Of a stretch of DNA of 64,000 nt, positions 50,988-64,000 are shown piece by piece; the first letter of the stretch is position 1; every line of letters starts with the position of its first letter. Origin of the DNA: Nissolia schottii (taxonomy: Eukaryota > Streptophyta > Magnoliopsida > Fabales > Fabaceae); contig QANU01004444.1 of assembly GCA_003254905.1 (NCBI GenBank), forward strand, positions 222,019 to 286,018, given 5' to 3'. Below the pieces are notes generated by a model. It was given only the letters and a program-made list of their open reading frames with translations, was not told the DNA's origin and made no database searches. The position numbers and the translations under genes were made by a program.

Positions 50988-51944
50988 ATGAGGGAATTTC
51001 CATCTTGTTTTGGTGAAAATGGTGTTCAGGTTGCTGATTCATCATCCTCCTCCTCCTCCTCAAGCATCACCCCAAGAAGAGAATCACAAAATGTGGTAAC
51101 TTGTGTCTACCACTGCAAATTACAAGAAAGCCCCTGCTTCATCACAGTCACATGGACGAAGACCCTGATGGGCCAAGGCCTCAGTGTGGGGATAGATGAA
51201 TTTGGGGGAAGAAGCCAGTGCTGCTGCCTCTGCAAGCTTGACATAAAGCCATGGCTCTTCTCAAGGAGAAAAGGGTCTAAGAATTTGGAGGTCCAATCCA
51301 GCAAAATTGACATATTTTGGGACTTTAGTGTTGCCAAATTTGGTCAAGGGCCAGAACCATTAGAAGGTTATTATGTTATGGTTGTGTTCAACCATGAGAT
51401 GGTGTTGTTCCTAGGAGATCTCAAGAAAGATGCATGCAAGAAGGTTGATTTTGATTGTGCTCACTCTAGTGCAATCTTAATTGCAAAGAGGGAGAACATC
51501 TTTGGTAAGAAGGTTTATGGTGCAAAGGTTCAATTTTGTGACAAGGGTCATGTTCACAATGTCACAATTGAGTGCGACACAAATGGGGTTCATGAACCTT
51601 GTCTTGTGATTAGAATTGATGGGAAGAATGTGATGCAGGTGAAGAGGCTCAAGTGGAAATTCAGGGGGAATCACACAATTTTGGTTGATGGGATGCCAGT
51701 GGAAGTGTTCTGGGATGTGCATAATTGGATGTTTGGGAATAATGCTGTGGGGAATAGTAGCAATAATGCAGTGTTCATGTTCCAAACATGTGTTTCAGTT
51801 TCAACTCAGAAGATGATGTGTTTAGGCCAATCTGTTGATCATGGTGCTGCAGCAACAACATGGGCTTATTCTCAGCAGTTTAAGGATTCACAGCTGCAAG
51901 GGCTTGGATTCTCTCTGATTTTGTATGCTTGGAAGAATGAGTAA
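50988..51944 (+). CDS. DUF868 family protein, single exon, 318 aa
   Basis: DUF868 is a plant-specific family of unknown biochemical role; members are usually intronless and about 280-340 aa, as here. Visible family hallmarks are VTCVYHCKLQESPCFITVTW (about 37-56), the segment KIDIFWDFSVAKFG followed by GPEPLEGYYVMVV (about 105-132), MVLFLGDLKKDA, and WKFRGNHTILVDGMPVEVFW (about 225-245). A serine run follows the N terminus (residues 18-26). The C terminus GFSLILYAWKNE is typical. There is no signal peptide or membrane segment. The start is the first ATG, and stops precede it in frame. It sits between MAS2 and the WDR5B-like gene on the opposite strand and interrupts the otherwise conserved minus-strand gene order. 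Confidence 0.92.
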   Translation: MREFPSCFGENGVQVADSSSSSSSSSITPRRESQNVVTCVYHCKLQESPCFITVTWTKTLMGQGLSVGIDEFGGRSQCCCLCKLDIKPWLFSRRKGSKNLEVQSSKIDIFWDFSVAKFGQGPEPLEGYYVMVVFNHEMVLFLGDLKKDACKKVDFDCAHSSAILIAKRENIFGKKVYGAKVQFCDKGHVHNVTIECDTNGVHEPCLVIRIDGKNVMQVKRLKWKFRGNHTILVDGMPVEVFWDVHNWMFGNNAVGNSSNNAVFMFQTCVSVSTQKMMCLGQSVDHGAAATTWAYSQQFKDSQLQGLGFSLILYAWKNE

Positions 51945-52515
51945 AATCAATCAATATATACAGTTTGTTATAAATGAAATCTTATTCTTATTGTTGGGTG
52001 TTGAAATTTGATTTTGTCAGCCACAATTTTCAACAATATATGATGTGATCAAGAGTACAAACTGCCAAACTTGCGTTATGTTTGGTTTTCTGTTTCCATT
52101 TCTTTTATTCTCAATTTTTTTTAGGATTTTATAAAAGAATATTTGAAAAATCCAAGTTTTTTTTATTATTTCTTTTATAAAAGTCCATCAGAAACAAAAA
52201 TCAAACATACCATTAATCGATTTTTAAATTTTCTCATTTTGCAACCCCAAGTAGTTGATGGGGCTAACCAATAGCTTAAAGAGGGGAGCCCATTTTCGAA
52301 ACATCTTTCCATGCAACAACCTAGAAGCTTGATTAAAATACTGCCCGAAGAGTATCTCTACCAAGAAGAAGGCATGAGGGAGGTGAAGGGCAACCCACAA
52401 AAGGACCCTGTGGAGATACCTCGTGTGCGTGAGTGTGGGCCGCGCAGATCTCCGCGGAGGGAGCGGCAAAAGGTGGTACGGGAAGGAATATAGCACATCA
52501 GGCTTCAAAAGAAGT
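51945..52515. other. 3' flank of the DUF868 gene and unidentified GC-richer stretch
   Basis: After the 3' flank, 52255-52500 is less AT-rich and open on both strands (for example 52520-52224 minus) but matches no family I know. It probably belongs to the same repeat as the palindrome cluster to its right. Confidence 0.35.
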
Positions 52516-52536
52516 TTCATTCAAATAAGTATTAAG

Positions 52537-52696
52537 GTCATTTAAATGACAAAAATTATAACCGAATCATTAGAATGACTATCACAAGTCACCATAATGA
52601 CCAATCAAAGTCATTCGAATGACTCAACTAAAAATGGGCAAAAATCTCAATTATTGCTAAGTCATTCAAATGACCAGAACTAGTCATTTGAATGAA
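52537..52696. repeat. Cluster of AGTCATTYRAATGACT palindromes
   Basis: Near-palindromic copies lie at 52537-52550, 52565-52580, 52588-52601, 52609-52624 (perfect 16-bp palindrome AGTCATTCGAATGACT), 52660-52675 and 52683-52696. A TATA-like TCTATAAAAACC follows at about 52737-52748. The layout resembles repeated enhancer boxes in the U3 part of a retroelement LTR, but ends of an LTR could not be fixed. Confidence 0.65.
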
Positions 52697-52749
52697 TGCA
52701 ATACAGACGCTAATAACGGCTAGTATATTTCCTAATTCTATAAAAACCA

Positions 52750-54317
52750 ATTAAACTCACATTTCTAAGGTACCAATTCGGCTCCTATCATTCCTATACT
52801 TCATATTATCAATGACTTAATATTTTTTTATCATTATAAGAGCAAAATAAAAATATTTTCAATACTTCTATTAGAGCTTCTAGTTGTATAATTTACTCTT
52901 CAAATGAGTTTATTCTTACACAAAAAATTATGTTTCAATTTGTATTATCCACTCTTTGAGAAAATTTCTTCTATCACCAAATTCCATACACTTCGTAAAT
53001 ACGATGAGACATCCCTCTAGTTGATTTGAGTGTGATGTCCCTAAGATTGTGATACTCAAACACTAAGAATGAAACATCCCAAGTGTGTGAGGAATGCACA
53101 AAGGTTGTAAATTTTTCTTTAAATACCCAAGTTTTTAACTTGATGATAGTAAAAAAAAAAATGTGGAACAAGTCACTTAAAAACTAAACATAGATCACAA
53201 AGATAATTAAATCAGGATAAATCACTATTTATAATCCCTCTATCATTATCTTTTTATTTATTACAAACTTATTTTAATATCTTAAATATTTGAATACCGC
53301 AAAATATTGCCAATTTGTTGTTAATTGCTTATAAATTGCTCAATTGATTTTATTGTTTATCAAAGATATATTTGAACAATCTTATAATTATATGTTTGAT
53401 TGATTGATAAATTTCGCTGCGTGTATAATTTGAGGGGCATAAAAAAACAAATTTTTTTAATATTAAAATATTTTTTTATATACCCAATTCACCCTAATGG
53501 TTGCGAAGTCTAACACCTCTTTCTTCAATGCTTTGCAAGTTACATTGAATGCAACTTTCACTGATTACAGTCAAAGCGCCATCAATTGTCTCAATCACGA
53601 TGCACAGTTTTATAACATGTAGCCAGAATTTGAATTGGAGATATGCAAGCCACTTTCCATTATCATTATAGAAGAATGTTTGATAAACTCCACAAGTCTA
53701 TGAAGAATCCCTGGCACAAACAAAACACCAACTGTCAGTAAATAAAAGACCACATAACAGATGCATAACTTAATATGTTTCACTGATTAGAAAACTTTGT
53801 ATAAGATCGGATTATCAATTAGTAGTTAGGTAGACACTTGTCTCATACCTTCAAGTTTCCCATGCAGGGGAGAAAACCTAAACTTCATTGCTAATGAAAA
53901 GAGTTTAATATCTATATGCTACTTTACACAGTCACCCAATGCAAAACTACCTCTTCACCCACATTAAATTCAATCTTAATTCAAATCATAAAATACCAAA
54001 CAAAGTGGATGATATGTTGGTTTTTCATAGGGTGGTAATTTCATACGGTGGTAATCAGTACATACCAATTAAACTCATTAAAAAAATTACACATACCAAA
54101 TAAAAAAGAAATCTTAAGGAGGATAAAATGTTCAACATATAGCAACTAGCAAGAGCCAAACATCAACTACGTGATTTAGGAAGGCAGATGCTAAGACATG
54201 CATATGCGTTATAAATATATAAATCATAATATGTCAAATTAAAAGGTAGTTTAAACCTAGAAGAAAACCATATGTACGAGACAGAGGAACTTAATCCACA
54301 TACAGTTTTGCTATTGT
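52750..54317. other. Intergenic and 3' flank of the WDR5B-like gene
   Basis: No supported gene. The last few hundred bases (up to 54317) are immediately past the WDR5B-like stop codon. Confidence 0.4.
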
Positions 54318-57625
<3,308 letters not shown>

Positions 57626-57663
57626 TTCGCGAATGGCTATTTCGTCGCTGGCATTTTGGCTCT

Positions 57664-57674
57664 AATATATTCGG
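57664..57674 (-). promoter_or_regulatory. TATA-like element of the WDR5B-like gene
   Basis: ATATATTAGAG on the minus strand lies about 40-50 bases upstream of the ATG at 57625. If used, the 5' UTR would be under about 20 bases. Tentative. Confidence 0.3.
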
Positions 57675-57679
57675 AAAAC

Positions 57680-60600
57680 TTTTACGCGTCAAAGGCAAAT
57701 TTGTTAATTTAGAATTCAATAAATGTGCATCTTTCTTCAAGTATTTGTTTGCTTCATAATTATACATAATAAAAAAAATTCTCAAAATTTGATATTATTT
57801 TTTTTACGTGTCATAAAATGTAATTCATTGAAACAGGAGTGGAGCCCAACTTATATGAGAGGACAAAAAAGAGAGGTGCTACAGAGTCTGAAGCTCCTTC
57901 TGACTTTTACAAGCGACATACATGTTACTTTGCATTGGAGAGAGCAAAAATTATTAAAGGAAACATGAGAAAGAAAAATAGATCCAAATCACTCGGTCCG
58001 TATAAAGTAAGATACTGTGTCCAGTTACAAAGCTTTTCTAGGAGTAAAAACATACAAAGACACAAAACCCACGAGTTAGAATCGAGAAAAAGCCATTAGC
58101 AAATTGCTTAATAGTAGGAGGGTTGATTACATGACTTGATGCATGAACAATCTACATCGTTGCTTTAATATTTATTGTTCAGATTTTGTTTTTCATTAAT
58201 TGACAAATAAGGAGTAATTGTTGTAGCGTGTCAAGTTGCACATTTTGCTTGAAAACTTTGTCGAGCCATAAAGCAGTGTCCCAGCCCTAATCAACGGGAT
58301 AAAGACACCATGTTGGGATAGACACTAGGGAGGCTAGGATTTGGGCTCAATAACAACACAATTGTTAAGGTATTATATTGGCATACAATCTTATCTAAAC
58401 AGATATTCTATGAGGAGACTTACAATAATTTGAAAGATAAAAATTACACAAGAAAACCTAGTCTGCAAGAACTCTCTGAGTTCTTCTGTGCTTAATCTTT
58501 GATTTTTTACTTCGATTATCAACTCTTACTTTCTTTATCTTTGTAGAATCCACAAAAGCAGGTGTGTTGAACATCTGGATGGCACAAAACAAAAGTCCTA
58601 ACTAACAACCATTAACATAAGTTGTTGATTTATCAACTGTCATTAGTTAAAAACTCTACAGTTAACATGTGAGTTGCAAGCTACACGTGAGCAGCAAGCC
58701 ACTTCTATCACTCTATTGTCAAAACAGTTAATACCGTTTTTTGTTAAGTTAGTTAGTTATCTATTGTAACTAGCTGTCAGAGTGGTCAGTTAGAAATGCA
58801 TATTAGGTTTCATTTCACTGTAATTTCATGATCATTTCATTTAGCTTCCGCACCTGTTTTATAAACTAAATCCTAACTCATAGCTTGGTTGAGTTGATTC
58901 CTTATATCAAAAGCTTAGATACATAGAGCAATTTTCTCTCTTATCCTTCAGCATTTTGGTGCTCGCTTTGTTCTTTTCTTTACCTCCAATCTCGGTTCCT
59001 CTCGTGTTAGTAGTTGCCAAAAAAAAATATGAGCAATCGTGAGAAATGTAGACAAGTCTTTGTTTCGTTCCCACGATTTAGATACCATTACTCTCAAGAG
59101 AACTTAGCAAAAAGAAAATCAAACACAAACTGCATGTAATAAGGAGAGAGGTAAAGAAAAATAAATAATAATAGAAAAAATAAAACCAAAAATAAGGGTA
59201 AGGAGTCATCGGTTTCTCATGGAATTTGAAAGGGATAAACCCCCTCATTGAGGCCCAAAAAAAATAACATTGAGCTAGCGGAGTAATATAAGGTTCAAAT
59301 TGTCAAGTGTGTTGATTCAATTTTTATTATGTGCATGATTCAAAGTTACTTAGATACCAAAACAATTAATAGTATTAGTTGAGGAAAAATAATTATACGT
59401 TGATAGAACATATTTAATGTATGATTTAAATATATTATTAATCATTAATTTTAATTTGTGATATTTAACAAGCATATAAAATACAAGAAATTAATAATTA
59501 ATAATATTCTTAGAACATGTATTAAATGTGTTTTATGAGTATACAAATATTTCTCTTAGCTGAACCTCATCTAAGGTTGAGAATTGTTATGGTTGGTTGC
59601 TGAGAAATACAAACCAAGGGATAAAAGAGAATTATTTACCTGCGAGACCACGTAATGAAGCTATGGAGGGTTAATTTACCTAATGGAGAAGGGTTGTGTC
59701 CAATTATTCAAGTACTTCAAATGATCTCAATTAAGATAAACTAGTTAGATCATTTTTTGTTTTAACCATAAATAACTAATCAGACATATTATTTGTCCTT
59801 TAAAAGAGTTGTACACAACTATTTGAACTTACTCTTTAGTGTGACAAAATCAAAATGTCACTTAGCTACTAGTTTTCAACTAGTTAGATCACTTGGTTGT
59901 CAACATACAACGCTAATAATACCAATTGTTTCGGCCGAAAAGCCCCAATCTAATTAAAATATGTAATTGTTAAGAATAACGTCGGATCAGCTATCGTTTA
60001 ATCTGATTGCCAGGACAAACATCACAATGACTATCAAAGTAGCACTATAACGATACTGGGTGAATGCGGATGGTATATCAAACCACAAATGGACTTAACC
60101 AAGAGTTGGATTATTTGAGTCCTTTATTTGGTTGCCGAAGTTATTTTGGCACATGCTAATGGATTCTAGGTTAAGATTTATGACTTTTGGTTATTCAATT
60201 ATGGATTCTAGGTTACAATTTGAGTTATGATGAATCAACAATCATCGCATTTAAAAAAAAAATCATCTAAAGTAAAAAAATTTACTTCGAAACATAAAGT
60301 GAATATTTTTACTATTAAATCATTATTATAGAGATAAGATTCCCTACTCACTGTAATTATTTTACTAACATTTTCATTGAGGACTTTCCTTTTTAAGCAA
60401 TTCCTTCAACGACCATCACACTTCAGCAATTTTAATTATAAATAAGGTTTTCCCAAATTTTTATATAACTCAAATCAATGAACGTACTTTCAGATTTATA
60501 CCAAATTTTATTTTTCTTTTTCACTAATTCGCTGCTCCTAATATAAAATTGCATAAATAACTAATCGATGGCCAATGCCATAAATAGTTTTGATAACAAA

Positions 60601-61990
60601 GTTATATGTAAAAATATCAACAGTATTTTTGCTCTAAAATAATATTAGCTAATTATTAACTTATAATGAAAAAATAATAGCTAGCATGCATACATAATTA
60701 TTCCTTGGATTACCAAAATAACTAATATTTATTGTTTAAAATTTAATCTTAACCACACAAATACAATCCAATGGCTAAACATTCACTCTCATGTTCTCAC
60801 ATGAAAAACTCGTTCTCACTCGGAAAACAACCCCCCCCCCCAACAAAAAAAAAAACACAAAAACCAAAACCAAAATTGACAATTTATGAAAATAATGAAA
60901 TTTTATTCAGACATCCATGGCAATATTATACACCAGAATAAAGATCTACCACTTGGAGTTGACAATTACAGCACATACACGTGATTGTGTCCTACTCATG
61001 ACTCATCATTTATATTAAGCTAACTTTGCTTACTTATTAGAAAGGCAAGTGTATTGGAATGTCTTTATTATATGTAGTTACAGAACACATCTAGCAAGAC
61101 AGTATGAAAGACCACAAAATACATAACTGAAAATATTTGAAAAGGTTAAAAAAAATCCCATAATAAATTGACTAAAGCAGACTCCTTTCGGCAAAAAAGG
61201 CGAGAGAATGTACGGGGAGAAGATCGTGGGGGCAGTAACTGAAAATAAGGAAATAAAGGCTCACAACAAAGCTGATATAGCCTGATACCAACCTCCAATG
61301 TTCCTCCAGATTGAAAATTCCACAGCAATGGACTTCAATGAAGACAAGGAAAAAATTGGAAGTTGAAGAAAAATTCCACCGTTCACAGTCCGATGTCCTG
61401 CCACATCCTTCTTCTCTGCGGCTCCCCTAGTTTATATCGTCACAAATCATAAACTACAAACATTAGGAAATACAAGAGGTGAACAAAGCACACCAAATAA
61501 TCATTGAATTTAGAAGGAGAACAGACTGCAAAATATGCAACTGACTTGAAGCATTTAAGTTGTACCTTTTGTTTTTATTTTTTGTAAAATCAAGGTGGCA
61601 CAAAATATTATCTGTAGTTTCTAACGTGGGATATGCAAAGACTACATGCATGTATCTTGTCGCATGATAGCCATGGCATTCACCAAAATACCCTAATATC
61701 TGTTCTATGATAAGCCTTCCAAACTATTCACTTTCTAGGTACATTGATAAATCAACGTATCTAAATAAAAATTGTATTTGGATACAAACTGTATTCAGAT
61801 ATATTGATTTGTGAAAATGACATAAAATATGGGAAGGAGGGAGTAGTTAGTAGTGACCCAAAATCAACCTTCGAAGCAAAGCCAACAATATTCTTATAAA
61901 TGATTTATTAGAGATCAACTTCTAGGGTAATCATATTCCACAAACACCCAGGGGAGAGAAAGTACCAAGCTCACAATTTTGTCATTTTTC
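57680..61990. other. Intergenic between the WDR5B-like and F-box genes
   Basis: No gene is recognised. About 58610-58950 has LTR-like features (TGTTAAGTTAG start near 58742, CCTTCA end at 58950, then GCATTTTGGTGCTCG), but no partner or target duplication. 59260-60880 is plain AT-rich DNA with a C homopolymer at about 60831-60841. 61140-61440 is less AT-rich and could be a transcribed 3' region of the neighbouring gene or a decayed exon. Confidence 0.4.
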
Positions 61991-62017
61991 TATTAATGCC
62001 ACACGGATGAGCAATCC

Positions 62018-64000
62018 CTACAGGGACAAAAAATCTATCTCGTCTGAACTTTCCTCATAAATCACATAGCTGGCATCTTGGCCATCCTCATTCCCGCTCC
62101 CCTGATCACTATTGTAGCTGCTTTCAGATGTGCTCAGAAAAAGTGATCCATCTGAAGTATGGAAGCTCAATTGTGATGGCAGACTTATTTCACTGTTCAT
62201 ATCAGTATCAAATGACTCGAGGTAACTGCAACACAATCCAAAACACAGAAGTTGATAAAAATTTTAGTAAGACAAAAGCCCTCCATCCACATATACAAAA
62301 GATAGGAAACCAAATTACTCTATTTGAAAAATAGCTGACCTTCCTTCTGATGGATATTCAGCCACCAAAAACATATCAGGCCTTGCTTCCAAAACCTGCT
62401 TTACAGGCATAATACTGCGCCATAAAGCCCCAAATTTGTAAATGAATATAAAATCAAAACATCAGTCATACAGAAAGTTGATACCTGAGACATCAAATCT
62501 ACCAATGATTACCATTACCTAGAGTTGAAGCACCTGTGATACCAGTCACCCTCAGATGCTAAGCCTTCCCTATTGGATATATCCTGTTTAACAGTTAATC
62601 GTAAGAAATAGAATCAAAACTGAAAGTCAAGCAGAAACTTCTTTGTTAACAATCTAACATCTTTCTATGTACTCACAAGATGGACAAGCAATTTGAAATC
62701 GCCCGCAAGAACTGCTGTCAACAACCTAGCAACTTCCATCTGCACATGAAAGCATTAGTGTTTCAGAAGAATGAGGCTTAGAAACAAGCAAGGAATTGTA
62801 AATATATTATGATTCTCACCTCTTTCAGATGCATACAATCCCTTAAAATTAAGACCTCAAGCAATTTTCCACCATTGCAGCCTCCAAGGTTTCTGAAAAT
62901 TAGAAGTTTCGATATTGAGATATAATAGGACAAAAGTAAAAGATATATATAGAGATAATCTCCACAGATAGACAGAATGTGATAGTTTCTTGTTTCTAGT
63001 AAAGTCTTATTAAGAGTAACTTACCTTAAGAAGCTTCCAGTGATTGAATAGGATGTAGAAAAGTCAACATATTTCAGTTTCCGAAATCCCTGCATGAAAA
63101 CAGAATGATATTAATAATCCTTTGAATATGAAGTTCTCCCCCTATGATAAACGTGTGAAATAAGAGGATGCCATTTAGTTTAGTAATCATAATCCAAAGT
63201 TCTGAAATTGTGATTTCAAATCACACATCAATAAAATACCGACGACATAACTCTGACCTTACTTTGTTTAAATGACCATTTCCATCCACAGCAATATGTA
63301 TTGTTGCAAAATAATTATTTAGACAAACTAAAGTCGCACACAAACTATGAAAAATATAATGAATTCAATAGATTTCAACTCATATAATTTAATCATTTCA
63401 AAGCCTTCATACAGACTATCACACCCCATGAAGACTAAGCTGCAAAAGTTCCTTCCTTTAACCAAACTTAGCCAATTTTTGGGTGCAAAGAGTGCAATGG
63501 CATCATAAAAACCAAAGACTGGATCATATATAGCAAGCTGGACTAGCAGATTTATTCCATTTCCAATTCACCCCCATTTTACCTGTTCCTAAGTTGAAGT
63601 ACTAAGATGGACGTAGAAATTAAACACACTATATGGAGGGAAACATCTTTTAATTTACAAATTCAACATAAGAATATTTACCCATGATTAAAAAGAGACT
63701 ACAATATTTAAGTATTTCAAGAGAACATACCTTAACCAGTACACGGACTTTATAATCATGTAGCTTAAACCCTCTAAGAGATAAAGAAGTTAAGTGAGGA
63801 CAATTGTCTACTAGCTCAAAGCAGGTATGCGTTTTCAAACTGTCATCTCTGCCTGATAATTAAAAATAGATAAGCAGGTATATAAAGAGACTTGTATGGC
63901 AAAATGTATTTGAAAAAATACTTACCTGTTTTAGAAGACTCGAAAAATAAACGCTCGATCAAGTGGCAGTTTGCACTTACTGACATTAATGTTTGCCTCA
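62018..64000 (-). CDS. F-box/LRR (RNI-like) protein, C-terminal 8 exons; 5' part runs off the window
   Basis: Resembles the plant F-box/RNI-like protein next to WDR5b in Arabidopsis (At4g02740, from memory). Such proteins are SCF ubiquitin-ligase adaptors. Exons on the minus strand: beyond 64000-63926, 63852-63731, 63089-63025, 62892-62820, 62739-62677, 62583-62519, 62414-62340 and 62225-62018, all with GT-AG borders and matching phases. Leucine-rich repeat segments are visible: NCPHLTSLSLRGFKLHDYKV, RKLKYVDFSTSYSITGSFLR, GKLLEVLILRDCMHLKE. A short linker (GDWYHRCFNS) and a Ser/Asp/Glu-rich acidic tail (SSYNSDQGSGNEDGQD, EESSDEIDFLSL) follow. The F-box itself would lie beyond the right edge, so the F-box assignment is inferred from the LRR similarity and gene order. 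Confidence 0.82.

Overview
The window looks like nuclear DNA of a eudicot plant, most likely a legume such as Glycine. It is AT-rich, has large intergenic spaces full of decayed transposons (CACTA, hAT, Mutator-like foldback MITEs, Ty1/copia, Ty3/gypsy, SINEs), GT-AG introns, and plant-only families (OVATE, DUF868, FBD). The legume assignment is an inference from the overall repeat style; 'eudicot plant' is secure.

Layout. 1-16 kb is gene-poor and repeat-rich: a hAT-like MITE, two non-autonomous CACTA elements, two large foldback MITEs, a second hAT-like element, a decayed copia element and one truncated OVATE-family gene (about 7.7-8.1 kb) that abuts a gypsy LTR fragment exactly at an ambiguous base. 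16.6-26.2 kb holds a large minus-strand gene whose eight coding exons could be joined in frame (1347 aa): an IDM1-like nuclear protein with AT-hooks, an MBD-like region, a Tify-binding domain, PHD zinc and a GNAT-like domain. 28.7-33.3 kb is a block of minus-strand retrotransposon remains (copia, then gypsy with one LTR). 33.5-35.7 kb holds two plus-strand gene relics (F-box/FBD and EXO70). An intron-bearing eS24 ribosomal-protein pseudogene lies at 37.4-37.9 kb.

39-64 kb contains the intact minus-strand genes MAS2/NKAP (39.2-40.8 kb), WDR5B-like (54.3-57.6 kb) and an F-box/LRR-type gene that runs off the right edge, plus a plus-strand DUF868 gene (51.0-51.9 kb). The order NKAP - WDR5b - F-box matches, from memory, Arabidopsis At4g02720 - At4g02730 - At4g02740, so this half is probably an old conserved block. 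Three of these genes have chromatin or RNA roles: a histone-acetyltransferase-like PHD protein, a COMPASS WD40 subunit and an NKAP splicing/rDNA regulator. They are independent transcription units, not an operon.

The most unusual signal is at 43.5-43.76 kb: a SINE whose 5' head is an almost complete 5S rRNA sequence, fused to the body of a tRNA-headed SINE of which a second copy sits at 47.2 kb. Both carry target-site duplications. Intron 1 of the WDR5B-like gene also carries a SINE-like insert with four tandem A-box/B-box tRNA-like units.
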